Shown: positions 26,845 to 40,365, counted from the stretch's first letter. The stretch is 64,000 nt of DNA from Gorsachius magnificus (GCA_034008185.1 CM067084.1:12543385-12607384); one strand, 5' to 3'. Program-made: numbers and translations. Notes: a model not told the origin generated them from the letters alone.

Positions 26845-29559
26845 CTGTAGTAACAGGACTCAGTCCGTTTCAAGTAAACATCCAGCAATCCTTTAACATT
26901 AATAGGTTCATAAGCAAGGTCCGATCTTTGCTCAGTTGACACAGCAAAGAACGATAAACTGAGCTAGGTCCATAATATTTAGGAAGCATAATACAATTGG
27001 GAAATGATCACCTTAGAAATTAGATGAAAGAGGGATGAGGAGTGAAGTCTGAATTGTAACGCCTGTCTTTAGATATAATATGTGACACAGTTACAGGCAA
27101 AGCGTGTAATGGGAAAAGGTAGGAAGGAGACATTAACTGCATATGGACTGGGATAAAAGCTACATGGCTATACATTGTTTTAGAATCAATAGAAAGATGA
27201 GCACCTCCGCGTGTATTGATTATTTTTAGAGCATTTAAAACGACTGAATAAGAAAAAAACTCCAAACTTTTCAGAGAAAGTATGAAGATAAAGGTTTTGA
27301 AGGAAGCCATGTAGGCTGGTGAAAAAAACAAGCCCTGTTTTCAAGACATAGAAAATAAAAGCAATTGCAAGCCAATAGTGAATTATAGACACTTTTCCAG
27401 TGAAGTTTATACATATTCCATTCATTCACATTTCAGTGAGGTAAGAGGCAAAGCTCTTCCCCCCCAAAATGCAGACAATTCATCCAGCTAATAATTCAAC
27501 AAGTAAAGAATAGTTGCTAAAGATGTATGAATATTTTTCACACACATTCATGGAAGAAGATCTACTTTATCCAGATCAGTGAAATAAAAATTCTGTGCTT
27601 GAATTACTCCTTGCCATCTCTGGTCTACTGGTTTTGGAGACTCTCCACTATAAATGTAGAAGCCATATGGATATGTTCTCAAATTTGCTGCTGATATAAG
27701 TGGGCACAACTCCACTTGTATTTAATGAAATCGTGCCAACTTGTTCCAACACTGATTCTGGCCCCTCATAGCTCAGCTGGAAGCAGCCCTAACTCATACA
27801 GCTCTATATGTCAATGGCAAATCTCCAATCTTTCTTGCTTTAGAGATAAAAAACCTGGTATAGCTTTATTGTATAGGGTCATTGATATTCTCTGGATCTA
27901 GCAGTGGATTGTCTATTAAATAAACTACATCTATTTTTCCATTTGTGAATTGACTGAAAATAAGCTGGAGATGTCCACAGACAAATTATTGATCCAAAAT
28001 GCAGCTGTGTGTAAGTTTTAAAGCAAAAAAAGGTCAAGTGTTTTAAAGGATGAAATTCTTTGGTGAAAAGTTTAGTGGATTTTCTTAGAAGAGAAGTATG
28101 CCTTGTAGAAAACAGCATAAACTTGCTTCTGTGAGGAATATAAAAACATCATTAAAGGTTTAGTAGAAGCTCCAAAGTTCTGAACAGAAGTCTAAGTGTA
28201 AAGTGTTTAACCCACCACAGTCAGTAGCTACTGCTAGACTCCATTAATAAATAATGGCAATAAGTGAAAAAAGGCCAATACTCTGAAACAAAACCAAAAC
28301 CTAACATATCTTTTCTTTTTTTCCGAATGTAAATAATGTCAACTACAAAGAGTTTGGTGCAAGTGCATGGATTGAGAAATATTGTTTTGATTTTGAATCT
28401 TGGGCACTGCACTCAGTAACCGCATAATAAATCTCACATTTCTTTAAAAGGCTCTGAAAGGTCTCTCCTCTTGAGTTTCACATAACCTAAACCTGTGAAT
28501 AAATCTTATCTGAAAACACCATATTTTGCATGGATTCAATGTGAAGCATAAATTTCTAGGAACTTGTAAAGTAAAGGTTGGTCCTGGAAACAAACTGACA
28601 TTCATACAAAATGTTTGAGCCTTCGATCAAAGTTGGCAGAACAAATTGAGTTCCAATTTAAAAAAAAAAAAAAATCAGGAAGGTTTGCAACTGAAAGCTT
28701 CACAGATGTCTGGAGATGTTTCAATGTTTTGCACAGTACTTGCTAGCTTGTTGTGAATTGTTTACTTTATGGCTCTAGAGAATTTAGATTCTGACAACCT
28801 GATTAAAACTGGCGACAGACTCCAACAGACTAATTAAGTCTGGCACAAGTGTCATCTGCATAACATAAGTAAAACATATTTTGTCTAACAAGCTGAAAAT
28901 AATTACGTGATACAACAGGATCTTGTGAAGAAGCCACCTCATCTACACCCCTTTCCTGCTCTTTTTTCCCTCTTTTAGCTCTTCCACTCTTCACCCCCAG
29001 TTCACTTCTAATGAAACTTCTGCCATCTTATGTTGTAACCTGCTGTCTCAGGATACAATGCACATGTTCCACTTTACACTTCAATGCATTCATCTTTTAT
29101 TCTATATCAACACAGTTGTAGATCTCCTCTGTATCAGATTTAAATAGTATCAGAGCCTTGAAAAACAATGTCAGTGACGATGGTGGTCATAAACATCACA
29201 AGTTAGAAAACTAGGGAAAGAAAACCCCAAACATTGTACTGGTGAAGCAATTCCTACAAGTGATATATAATTGAATAAACAGAGCAAAGTTTCCCTCACT
29301 GGGTAAAATTGCTGATATTAAACAGTTATGCACTTAAATTCCCAAGGCAGGAGAAGAAGCAGGGAGGAAAGTAGAATTCATAAAGTAATAGTTGGGACTG
29401 GAGAAAAAAACACCATAACACAGCAAACTGAGAACACCTCCTTCAGTAAATAAAGCAATCATTTTGCATTTTTCATATATTATTTTCACTAAAATAACCA
29501 GGGAACATGTTCTGAACAATGAGATTTGACTATGGGACTTCTCAGCGTGTCGGTTAAAT

Positions 29560-29728
29560 ACATTGCCCGGAGAAGGTGTGGATGCTCCATCCCTGGAATT
29601 GTTGAACGTTAAGCTGGACAGGGCTTTGAGCAACCTGATCTATTGGAAGATGTCCCAGCTCATGGCAAGGGAGATGGACTAGATGATTTTTAAAGGTCCA
29701 ACATAAACCATTCTGTGATGCTGTGATC
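29560..29728 (+). mobile_element. CR1 LINE 3' end fragment
   Basis: The plus strand carries the CR1 3' UTR pattern: a TGGATGCTCCATCCCTGGAA-like segment, GCTGGACAGGGCTTTGAGCA, then GATGGACTAGATGA, and the terminal CATTCTGTGATGCTGTGATC. About 170 bp of the extreme 3' end is present, with no ORF2. It is an inactive, 5'-truncated copy. Confidence 0.85.
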
Positions 29729-32618
29729 ATGGTAACATCATCCAGTCTCTGCAGCATATTTATACAAATGATCTTTTACGACAGACTGTTCTTCTTCCAG
29801 TGAGATTTCAGGTTGGAGAAGCTATTTGAGCATTTTTCACACAAGAAAGATGTGAAGATTAAAAACTAGTGTAGGACAGTCCTGATGTCAAAGGACCCTA
29901 ACTGTAATAAAATTACCATGTAAAAGGAGTCAGACGAGATCTATCCAGATGGTGAAAAATGATTTTAGAAAGTAAAGCAGAAATAGTCACTTGAAAGCAA
30001 TAAACCTTTCAGTATGGTTCTCAGCTATGGAGTCTTGTACTCCTCCCCTGTATGATGAATTAGAAAGAAAAAATCCTAAAAAATGAATTTTTAAACACTT
30101 CAGTATCATCAAATGAAAATGATCATTTTTTTCCCTCATGCAGAAATGAATATATAGCGTCATTTACATATTTGCATTTGGAATGATCAATAACAGAGTG
30201 CTTTAACCAACTTTGTAAAAGAAAAATAGCTTAGCCTTTGAATTTTTCATTAATAAGGACTATAAGAAGAACTTCCTGTTTCCCTTCTCCGTAATTTCCG
30301 ACAATGTATATTCTTACATTTGAATTTCATAGGTAACACGGAGACCAATTTTTTGATAAATTTTCTGAAGCTTAGGCCTTTGCCAGGTGAAACAAAAGCC
30401 TAGCTTTCTATGTTAGCAACCTGTTAGGCTGGGAGTTTTTTGAGAGAAGAATCTAAACCTTTCTCCATTAAAAAATTAAAAAAAAAAAATCGCTATTCTT
30501 TTAATTAAGATTTTCCTGCCTTTATGATTAGGAACATGATGGAGAAGCATAATTAGGAAGCCATGAAGACTTGTAAACTAATTTGAATATAGGGGTATCC
30601 TAGATAGCTGGTTGTTTAAAGAGAAGCTACTAAAGATGAAAGCTGTGTTTTTAATGATCTTAAGCATCCTCTCTACACACACACAGAAATCTCAATAAAC
30701 AAACTGTACCCATTATGCAGCACATACATATGAAGTTCACCTCTTTTCACTAAAACCTAAGCAGAGGTTTCTATGAAAGGAATAATCAGACACGAAAATA
30801 TTTTGACTCAAATTTTAACATATCCAACTATGTGCGTGGTTTCCTTTCCCTAATGTAATAGAATTAAATGTTTTATTTATTACATTTATAGTGCAAATCT
30901 CTCTTGTTAATTTCTGCTTCACTCTATAGCTTTTACTTTTCTAACTGCTTTTTATTATCTGTCTTTTTTGCATAATAAACTGATGTTTAAGCAACTGAAA
31001 CTAGATCTAGCAAAATTAAACTTAACATTGCAAAGCCAGACACTTCCAGTATCATAGGCAATATAGACACTAACATATTGTGAATAAAAAATGACATATT
31101 TGATCTCATTTATAGTCCTAATGAGAATTTTGTGCTCAGAGAAGGATTTTGAAGAAGGATGCAAGGAGTGGTGTTAAAGAGATACAGTCACCTTTTATAT
31201 ATTCTAGAAGGAAAATTCTAATACAGAATAAAAACATATAGGAAGAGGGAAACTAGAAATGTTCTTTCCTTTTCAGGTACTCTGAGAATCTTACAGGAGA
31301 ATTACATATACTATTTTCTAACAGCATATACAGACTTGGTCCATTTACTGTGCTAATTTTACTATAGTTTTGTAAACCCAATGTCTTCCATTTAATTTCT
31401 GGTGAATGCTAAACAACTTCTAGCCTGTGTTATGTTTTAAATTCCTTCTCCTGTCTTTTCTATTCTCATTTCCTTCAATCTGCAAAAAAGACTTCTGTCT
31501 CTTTTTCTATCTCCTCCTTCTCATCTTTCTTCTTTTCTCCTGTTGATCTTTGTTCCCAGCTGCATCTGACAGGAACATACCCTCTCTTATGCATGTAGTT
31601 ACTCATTTGTACACTGATCAGGATATAAAAGTATCTTAAATTATCTTGTTACCTAAGTAACATATAGAGAAATGGCTCAAGTAATCAATGCAGTGCAAAC
31701 TGGGAAATGAAGTATAAAGAGGGTTTGACTCCACTGGTCTGTTTTGGAAGAAGTGGGACAGTTTTCTGCAGATGTCAATTTTGCTAGAGATAAGGTTGAA
31801 AATTTGATATTTCACTCAGTTTACTAATGCAGCTCTTAGCTTCGTAAGATGAAACAGCAGGTGAGCTTTACATTATAGCTATGAAAATGACAAAAAAAGA
31901 TAAAAACATTCTCTGTAGGAAATACTGTTCCAAAATCATCAATGGTATTTCAACATTAAGGGGAAATGCTGTTGAGTGTTCAGTAAAATTCCTTGCAATG
32001 AGAAAAGTTTAATGCTTTTGCTGGATTACATTTGCGTGTTGTGCCTGGAGAAGGTGTGTTGAATCAGCCCAATAGACAATGCACCTGTAAGACAACACTA
32101 CTGCACAGGACAGATTGATGAGCTTTGATTGCATTCATCCTGCTCTTAATTGTTTGTCAGGTTTGTCCCTGCCATGGTCCCTAAAACCAGCAGGAGAGAA
32201 TATATGGAAAACATACTGGAAACTTAATAATACATATATAATCAGAACAGATGCATTTAAAATAGTAAATAGAAGCTCTATACTGATAAAATAATAGACT
32301 GCCAAAACAGAAGGGTAAAACGGTGGGAATATGAACCAAAAAAGCAATTTGCCCCAGGTCTTGTAAGACTGTTTTACCCACAAGCTGCCAGCTGTTCTAA
32401 AATGGACTTGGCCCTTTACTATATATCGTACCAACTGCATAGTACTCAGTATATGTCTACTAATTTAAGGATTATTTATGCAGCACCTGCAGTAAGCTTA
32501 CTTTTACCTGAGAGAGGGGGTAATGTGTTAGTCTTTTTTTTTTTTTATTTATAATTTTTATTGTAATATTGAGGTTGTATAGGAACCATCCGTATTGATC
32601 CTGACCGTGAAGCCATTG
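29729..32618. other. AT-rich non-coding stretch
   Basis: Nothing recognisable: short poly-A and poly-T runs (T11 near 32,536), no coding signal, no repeat I can name. Confidence 0.55.
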
Positions 32619-32623
32619 CACCT

Positions 32624-33136
32624 TGTCCTGGTTTTGGCTGGGATAGAATTAATTTTCTTCCTAATAGCTGGCATAGGCTGTGTTTTGGATTTAGTACTAG
32701 AAGAATGTTGAATGAGGGACATTTTAGCTGTTGCTAAGTAGTGCCTAGATTAGTCAAGGACTTTTTCAGCTTCCCCTGCCCTGCCAGGTGCACAAGAAGC
32801 TGGGAGGGGGCACAGCCAGGACAGCTGACCCAACTGGCTAAAGGGCTATTTCAGACCATAGGACATCATGCTCGGCAGGAATTGGCCATGGGTAGTGATC
32901 GCTGCTCAAGACAGTCAGCGGGTGGTGAGCAATTGCACTGAGCATCACTTGTTTTGTATATTCTCTATATTCTATTATCATTATTACATTTTTTTAAAAA
33001 AAAATTAAACTGTCTTTATCTCAACCCACGAGTTTTACCTTTTTTTCCCGATTCTCTCCCCCATCCCACTGAGGGAGGGGGAGAGCGAGCGAGCGGCTGG
33101 GTGGTGTTCAGCTGCCTGCCAGATTAAACCATGACA
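32624..33136 (+). mobile_element. Solo LTR of the same family as the provirus
   Basis: It begins TGTCCTGGTTTTGGCTGGGA and ends AAACCATGACA, matching the ends of the provirus LTRs at 39,405-46,238 (there on the opposite strand). Shared internal landmarks are GGTGGTGAGCAATTGCA, TTTTGTATATTCT (TATA-like), ATTAAACTG (poly(A) signal at 33,004-33,009) and the CCCACTGAGGG segment with GAGCGAGCGGCTG. No internal retroviral sequence flanks it, so it is a solo LTR left by LTR-LTR recombination. It differs from the provirus LTRs by many substitutions and indels, so it is older. Confidence 0.9.
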
Positions 33137-33520
33137 CCTGTTTAGGAGTAGCGATCCACATAAGGGTTCCCTGCAGAGGCGCGGGCCAGCGTTGTGTGCA
33201 CAAACTCTTGGCCAAAGGATGAGGTCAGCCAGCTGCTTGTAGCAGAGGAGCCTGCAGGTCGCTCCCACTGGGCACCAGCCATCGCACTACCTGCCCGGCC
33301 TTGCCTTCAGCCAGCAGTGCAGCAAGAAGCTCTCGTGAGAACATCCTTAAGGAACAGGGTTGCTTTCTTATAAGGAAATTCCATTTTGAAGGCCCAAAAT
33401 AGAGGAGCTTCTCTCCACAGACAGGATCTGCTCCATTCTGCACCACTGTGGGAAAACCCACCCAGGCTCCATCCGATGCTGCCTGAACACAGGGTACCCA
33501 GCATCTGAAGGGACAAAAGA
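33137..33520. other. Locally GC-rich segment beside the solo LTR, unidentified
   Basis: Base composition changes sharply from the AT-rich surroundings, with several CpGs near 33,150-33,195 (AGGCGCGGGCCAGCG). Overlapping open frames of 60-80 codons exist on the minus strand, but none has a recognisable domain. It may be a fragment of another element into which the LTR inserted, or unique sequence. Confidence 0.35.
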
Positions 33521-36500
33521 TTTATTCACTGTCTAAATTCCTCCTCTTATTCTGTCTTATGAAATCAGTTATCTTATCAAGCCATTTGGTTTTCGGCCTT
33601 TCCTACTGAGATCCAGAAAGAATCCTGCCCCATTCCCCCCGCTCCCTGGGAGTACAGAACACCATCTAACAACTCATATCACAAACAAACAAGAAAATAA
33701 ATAAATAAATAACCTCATAAAGGTTAACGATGCTGTTCTTAACTGCCTTAAGCATTAAGCTATGCAGAACAACTCTAGTGGCTATGAAACAAATCATCAG
33801 AGGTCAACCAAAGCTGGTCATGGTGAATTCCAAGCTTTACCTTCTGACTTTTTCAGAGAGGGCTGTATTTACCCCAAAATGGAAGACAATTTATACGGTA
33901 GAATAACCATAAAATAGATGAAGGTTTTTCAGGGATATTGGAGGTTAGCAAGCATCAGGTTTTATTCTTAATGGAATATTTTTTTTATAAAGATCACAGT
34001 TTCTACAGAAAATAATGACAGAATTTAGTATCAAAGATGTCAGGAATGAAGACCACATGGCTATTATGAGAAATAACATTTAACCTTTCTCTTGTGGCTG
34101 ATGGAGGCCAATGCAGTATTTTATTATCAACATTGGCAGGTGATTTATTACCACTGTTTCTACTCCAGTAAAACCACATTAGGCTGTGCTTGATGTATCA
34201 TTTGTTATCTTCAAACTCCCTATACACTTTCTGCATGCATAATCTCTTTCTTGTAGCACACTTCAACAGAAAATGGTAAATATTTAAGTCATGATTCCAG
34301 ATTCATCAAAAGCTTAGGGGCTGAAATACAGTAGCTAAATGGTTTGTGCCAGACAATGCTTGATGCCAACAAAAGCTTAAGTCTTGCAAATAGTGATGTA
34401 ATAATCTGAAACATCATCCATGCATAATAGTGCATTAAGGTAGATTCGGGAGTGTCAGAAAATAAGTCATTAACAGACTTCAAAGGAGAACAGAACTTTA
34501 TAGAATAAATTCAGGTCAGCTATCACAATGCCATTCACTTGTGTAACAGTAAACTTCACATCAAGAAACCTATGAAATAACTTTTCAGATAAAACTACGA
34601 TAGGATTTGTGCCTGGAGTCCTTGGAGCACAAAGGGATTAATGGCAAAACTTCCATTAACTTCAATAGGGCCAAGTATTTATGTTGATTTAATAGTCAAA
34701 GGTTGTTACTCCGGTATTAACAGAAATACAAAGTTGTCCATCTAATTTTTCTGTCCTGTTCTGGTGATTACCTCAATAATTTTCATAAACTCACACAAAA
34801 CAATTCCTAATTTTATAATAAAATAAAAAAAAGAATTACAGGAGGATATCAGGAACAGAGCGTGAATACTGCTGGTTCCTAGAGATACAGCTTTTTTGAT
34901 ACTCAGATTTTTGCCTATTAGGCACAAAAGGATAAAACAAGAATTCCTGCAATTTTTGCATCACTATTTCCACTTGATTTCACTTTCACCAAATTGTATC
35001 ATTACATTTCCCTTCATTTCTTAAGTGAAGTGTGACGAACATCTTAATCAGTATAAGGAGAGGACCATAGAAAAAAAAAAAAAAAAGAAAACTTATTTTT
35101 ACTGTTGCAACTTTGTTGCAAGACCTTTGCTTTTAGCAGCTTAATGTAGCATACACAGTAAATTACGGGGGTTTTTTTCCTGATTAGAAAAAGTGTTCTA
35201 TTTTTGATGAAGTATTGTCTGTCACACATCTGAATTGTAAACCCATGTGAGCACACTTGACTTCAGTGAAAGCTCAGATCAGAATCAACACTGACAGACA
35301 CTCTCCCTTAGGAAATGAAATTGATATTAGGAATGGTAAAATATGCATATTTGTCTGAACAGCTACTTGTAGGATTTGTATAGATCTCAGACTGAAAATT
35401 CAGTCACATTGCCCTTACATGTATTGCATTAAATATCATGGCAATTCAAAGGCAACAGTCATTTTAATGCCTCCTTTTCCTAGAAGGAAGTTCAAGAGTC
35501 AAAACAAAGGAATAAAAACAAAGTCAACATCTTTTAATCAAAAACCTTTCTTATCTTGTCTTTATTTTGTTGTTGGATATGCAATGGAAAGGCCAGGCTC
35601 TTCAAATGAAATTGTAGCAAGTTGTGTATTATCACAATTCAGATCTTGTAGAGCTTTCTTCCTTCTCTAGATCTTCAGGATGAATTCTTTTCCACAACTG
35701 TGGGAAGAACTGCATCCACACAGATCATCACTAGAGAATCTGAATATTAAAACTGAATATATAAAATTAAATTGGATAGCAAAAGGCCATAAGCTTACCC
35801 TATAACTGAAAGAGATTTATTGATACATAAAAATGTTACAAGTAATATCTTGTGTCTGTTGCTCTGAAGGGAGGTGTGATGCAGAAGGTTGAGACCCAGG
35901 TATAGAATACAGGAGAACCTTTTAACCTGGGGGACAAAAACCGTGTAAGAAATATCTGAAGAACCAAAGTCCTGATAGTCATGTAGATCTGCATTGCAGG
36001 TGATAATATTGCCTCACCAAATAATTGATCTGACTGAATCCTTATAAAAGCCATCACATTTGTATGGAGAATTTTATCTGGTTTCTTAAGGAAACAAGGT
36101 TTATGCAAATGCTCTGTCTCTTCTCTGCCCAATAACTTTTCAATATGTTGGACAATTTCCTCTTAACTTGAGAGACGGAAACAGATTAGTACTTCCACCA
36201 AGGAAAATTTGCAGCATGTTACCCACACATTTTCCTGTATGTCTGCAGTGTGAGGTCAGGTATATTATTAAAAATGTATATGGAAGAGAGAGATTAGGAA
36301 TACCTCACTGAACAGAGCTCGTCTCTTATTAGATATGGGGTAACCCAACCACGAGGCACAAAGCAAACCCTATCTTCTAAAAATTTCCTTGCTCAGTCAA
36401 CTACTTGTCTAGTCATATCTATCCTAAGAAATTCAAATGAAGTATTTCTTAGGTTTGCTTGAATATGAATAATCTATGATCTTGAGACTTAAGCTTTTTG

Positions 36501-39399
36501 TCACTACAGTTAAGATGAACTTTTTTTTAAAAGCACTCAGAAGCTATAGTTCATAGCGTTAATCAAAGCAAACAAAACCCAATGAATATTGTATAGTCTA
36601 AGTAATAATTCCTTCAGCTTTTCATTTTGAAGTTTTTTATCTCTTTTGATAACAAAAATTCATTAGCTGTCTCATAGAGTCTTCCTTGATAATCAAGACA
36701 TATCTTTTTATATGTAGAAACAACAATTACAATATTTGTTAATGTCAGCCAAAAATCTTCATTAGACTTCCATGGTGGTGGAAAAAAAAAAAAAAAAATA
36801 TAATGGAGACATTCCTCTTTTAACTTTCACAAATTAAAAAAAATAAGAACTTATTGTATCAGAAAAAATATTTGAGGGCCAGAAGAAGGTGTCTGACTTT
36901 CCTGATGGTAAGGAATTAACTTTGCAGCTTTTCTTGTTTTGTCTTCTTTTCAAAGGCTGCTAAGGATATACATTGCTGAATAACAAGAAAACTTCAAAAC
37001 ACAATTGTCTCTCTTACCTTTGTCTAACAGTTTCTTCTGTTTGGAACAGTTCCTATTACAACACATGCATGTACTGTGCTTCGCTTCGAAGTCTCATTAG
37101 ATATGTATGAGTTCATAGTTTAGCAAACTGTTGAAATATCTTTTTCAAAAGCTCTGCTTGGCAGTGTGATATTTGACTAAACAAGTCAATTAAACTGAAG
37201 AAGATAAATTACTTTCCAAAAGAAAGGTACCATTAGATAACTACTGCATATTCCTAGCAATTCATTAGAGTGCTCCCAAGTTTATCTTTTCCAATTTAGT
37301 ATGCAAGGAAAATGTGGTACTAATGAAAACAACACAGATTATTTATTCACTTAATCAATCAGTTTCAAACTTTTGAGTGACAAGTTTACTTAAGTTAATT
37401 GAACGTGTAACTTTGTCAAATCCGTGCCTAGTGTAAGCGCAGACAAATCCTACCCTACAGTACACAAAGAAGCGCTGCCACATACAGTACTGTGGCAAGG
37501 TACCCTGTAAAGTACTCTGAAGAGGCTTTTCTCATGACAATGAGAGACAAGCTACTTTGTTGTTAAAAAACAGATCATCACCATGTCCTCCCACCTGTCC
37601 TACGGTATTGAAAGAGAAGTATTACGGTAAACAGAAAATACATGCAGTCACATTTTGAAATTCAGAAGAAAATAGTTTCAACTTCAAAAAAATACAGCTT
37701 CACTTCTTAACGTTAACTTACTGCTGCATGGCAAGAGTGTTATTTCAACTTCGGTTTGTTTGAACTGTTTTATATCATGGGTGTGTTTTTGAAGTAAAAT
37801 AAATCCATCACAGGTAGGTATCTTGAAATAACCCAACCCTCTTGTTTGGGAGGAAAAATAGCCAGATTATCTGCAAATTAATTCAGAAACTGAAAAATGT
37901 ATTGCTATCATTTAATAATCAGTGAAAAAAGGAGAAAGCTATTTGGTGCAGAGTCCATTCCAGCCATTGTGTGGGTGTCTGTACACGTCAGACAGTAACT
38001 TCTGACCACCTCACTTGTGGTCAAGAATAAAAGCTGGGAGGAAAATTGAGTCCAGAGGAAAATCTTGTTCATTTTATCTGATATCAAGATTTTATTCACA
38101 GATTCATAATCCTTTCTCATGTGTTCTTGCTGGCCTGTATATGTCCCATGTTTCAGCTATAAAGCACCATAGCGAGTATTTGTGACCCTAGTTATCCTTG
38201 AATTATTCTTCACATCTGTATTTTTTTCTACAGTTTTGAATACTTCAGTGTTTTTAAATCTGTTTATTTTATTTTATTGTCTGCAGTTGTGAATTCCAGT
38301 ACTTCTGTAGATGTCATCAGCAGTGATGCTGCTGGAGAGATCTGTGTAAATGTCACACTTATGTGGTGGCCTTTGCAGGATCAAGGCTACAGTTTATAGT
38401 TCAAGCTTTATGGGGAAGACTAATTTTTTTCAAGTTCAGCAACACAATCATGCTTTGATTTTGTTGCCTGTTACCGCATTAAAATACATAAAATTGTTTT
38501 TCAGAGAAATAAGAATTTCAGCTTTCCCAACAGCATGCAATACTTCACAAGGATGCACTGTCTGTCACACGGTTCATATTTAGCTGCATGGCATGATTTC
38601 TACTTAAACAGAATACAAATAGAAGAGAACATGATCAAATGGGACTTGGCTCAGCCACATAAAATAGATTGTATTGCTGCCTTTGAATAATTCAGACCAG
38701 TTCCATGTATTAAAAACAAAAACAAAACACCTAAAACCTCAACAACAACAAAAACCAGCAAGGGAGAGAAAAAGTAAATGATTCTACAGGTTGTTTTTTC
38801 ATGCTGGATATCTAGAACTAGAACTGAGATTATCATTCTCTCATTATGACAATAAATATTCACAGTGCATAGGGATTGCTGTCTACATAGACTGCAAGTA
38901 ATGATAGCTACTGCAGTGATTCACAGCAGGCTGCTTTCAACATAAAATTTGGAAAGCAGATAATCACTTGGTTGGGAATCCCCTTTGCTGATGAATATGC
39001 TGTTTAGTTCACTCCCCTGCTGAGTTATTATTAGATGGCACATTGTTATCAAATAAATAGCTCACTTTTCATCAGGAACTATCTATCATTGTCATACGAA
39101 GCATGAATCAGTAAAATTCTCCTTTTACTCTTATCCTCCCAAACAAAAAGGAAATACTGACTGTCAAAGTCCAGGGTTTCCGAGTTCCTGTTGTGCACAA
39201 TTTCCCCCTCTATTAGGTAGGGATGGTAGGAGACAATAAGACATAAATCAGAGGAAGAATATATTGGGAAACAACAGAAATAGGCTGATGTCTGCCTGAA
39301 TCACCTGCCTATCACAAGTTACCTCTGCATATTGAGTAGTAAGACAGACCTTTTGGTGCAACAGCCATACAAATCTATGATGGGAATTGTTTCCTTTGC
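33521..39399. other. AT-rich non-coding stretch
   Basis: No gene recognised. It contains an AAAT tetranucleotide run at about 33,693-33,711, A-runs at about 35,070-35,086 and 36,783-36,797, and no other supported feature. Confidence 0.55.
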
Positions 39400-39404
39400 A
39401 GTGA
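39400..39404. repeat. Target-site duplication, left copy (AGTGA)
   Basis: AGTGA immediately precedes the TG of the left LTR and is repeated directly after the CA of the right LTR at 46,239-46,243. A 5-bp duplication is the size typical of ERV-L-like (class III) integrases; class II usually give 6 and gammaretroviruses 4. Confidence 0.9.
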
Positions 39405-39962
39405 TGTCATGGTTTAACCCGGCTGGCAACTAAGCACCACGCAGCCGCTCGCTCACTCCCCCCCCCCCCCCTCAGTGGGATGGGGGAGAGAATCGGGAAG
39501 GGGAAAAAGGGTAGAGCCGAGGGCTGAGATAAAGGCAGTTTAATGAGAGAAAATAATAATAATAGTAATAATGAGAATGGTAACAAAATATACAGAATAT
39601 ACAAAACGAATGATGCACAATGCAATTGCTCACCACCCGCCGACCGATGCCCAGCCCGTCCCGAGCAGCGATCAGTACCCGAGCGACCGACCGACCCACC
39701 AACCCCCCCCCCGAGCATGACGTTATATGGTATGGAATAGCTCTTTGGACAGTTTAGGTCCTAGCTGTGCTGTACTCCCAGCTTGTTATGCACCTGGCCG
39801 AGCAGGAGAAGCTCAAAAAGTCCTTGAGCAGTCTGAGCACTGCTTGGCAACAACTAAAAACATCAGCGTGTTATCAACATTCTTCTAGCACTGAATCCAA
39901 AGCACAGCACTATGCTAGCTTCTGTGAAGAAAATTAACTCTATCCCAGCCGAAACCAGGACA
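39405..39962 (-). repeat. 3' LTR of the provirus
   Basis: Starts (sense, 39,962) TGTCCTGGTTTCGGCTGGGA and ends ACCATGACA at 39,405. It matches the 5' LTR base for base except for two homopolymers: a C14 tract (39,458-39,471) against C16, and C10 against C9 near 39,703-39,712. No substitution was seen. Confidence 0.97.
39539..39544 (-). terminator. Poly(A) signal ATTAAA in the 3' LTR
   Basis: The sense strand reads ATTAAACTGCC downstream of the TATA-like element. The same hexamer is at the same place in the 5' LTR and in the solo LTR. This is the likely cleavage and polyadenylation signal of the provirus transcript. Confidence 0.6.
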
Positions 39963-39973
39963 TTCCACCCCTT
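39963..39973 (-). promoter_or_regulatory. Polypurine tract for plus-strand priming
   Basis: The sense strand reads AAGGGGTGGAA directly before the TGTCCTGG of the 3' LTR. Position and all-purine composition fit the plus-strand DNA primer of reverse transcription. Confidence 0.85.
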
Positions 39974-40116
39974 ATTCTATACCATTTACGTCATGCTTAG
40001 GTCCTACCCTTACAATACATTCCAATTAATCACCACCATTTTTCTCATCTTTTTGGTACATACACAGATATCATTCCCTTAGTCTATGGACCATCCCTCT
40101 GAAATGTCCATTGGGT

Positions 40117-40329
40117 TCATTTAGTCCACAGTTTTGGGCTCCATCTGTTGTAACAGTCTTTCAGGGCAGGAGAGATGGGGTCTGGTGCTGGGTTGTTGCT
40201 TGCTGAAGTCAGTTCTGGTTCCATCCGCTGTACTTCCTCAGTTTCTTCAAATTCATTCTTCTTAATCTGGGTGATCCTTACTGCTATACCATTGATAGAA
40301 TATACAGCAATAATAAAAATAAAGACATA
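40117..40329 (-). other. 70-codon open segment after pol, no ATG at start
   Basis: In the same frame as pol, after the pol TGA there are 11 codons and a TAG, then this open segment to a TGA at 40,117-40,119. Its first about 17 residues are hydrophobic (YVFIFIIAVYSINGIAV), followed by a charged, proline- and acid-containing tail with EETEEVQRMEPE and ending WSPKLWTK. The first ATG lies within the tail (MEPELTS). It could be the remnant of a third gene or of the membrane end of a lost env, or non-coding leader to the polypurine tract. A 14-residue hydrophobic ORF starting MSLFLLLL overlaps its start in another frame. Confidence 0.3.
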
Positions 40330-40365
40330 CTATATTACACAGCAATTAACATTATACAATTCAGT

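Larger units (their letters stand above)
10966..29559. other. Long AT-rich stretch, intron or intergenic
   Basis: No gene can be firmly assigned. The stretch contains homopolymer runs (C10 near 15,295, A13-15 near 12,163 and 24,130, G-rich at 26,291-26,310), a 31-bp minisatellite, and several splice-flanked open segments on the minus strand listed separately. A locally GC-rich patch at about 23,690-23,815 has no recognisable content. Confidence 0.4.

Noticed and set aside
27660..27790. Possible ancient SINE-like segment (GTGGGCACAACTCCACTTG)
   Set aside because: Only a weak resemblance to old sauropsid repeats; too degenerate to call.
39407..39740. Open frames in the LTRs (up to 103 codons)
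   Set aside because: They run through C tracts and AAT/ATT runs of the LTR and repeat in both LTRs; not protein-like.
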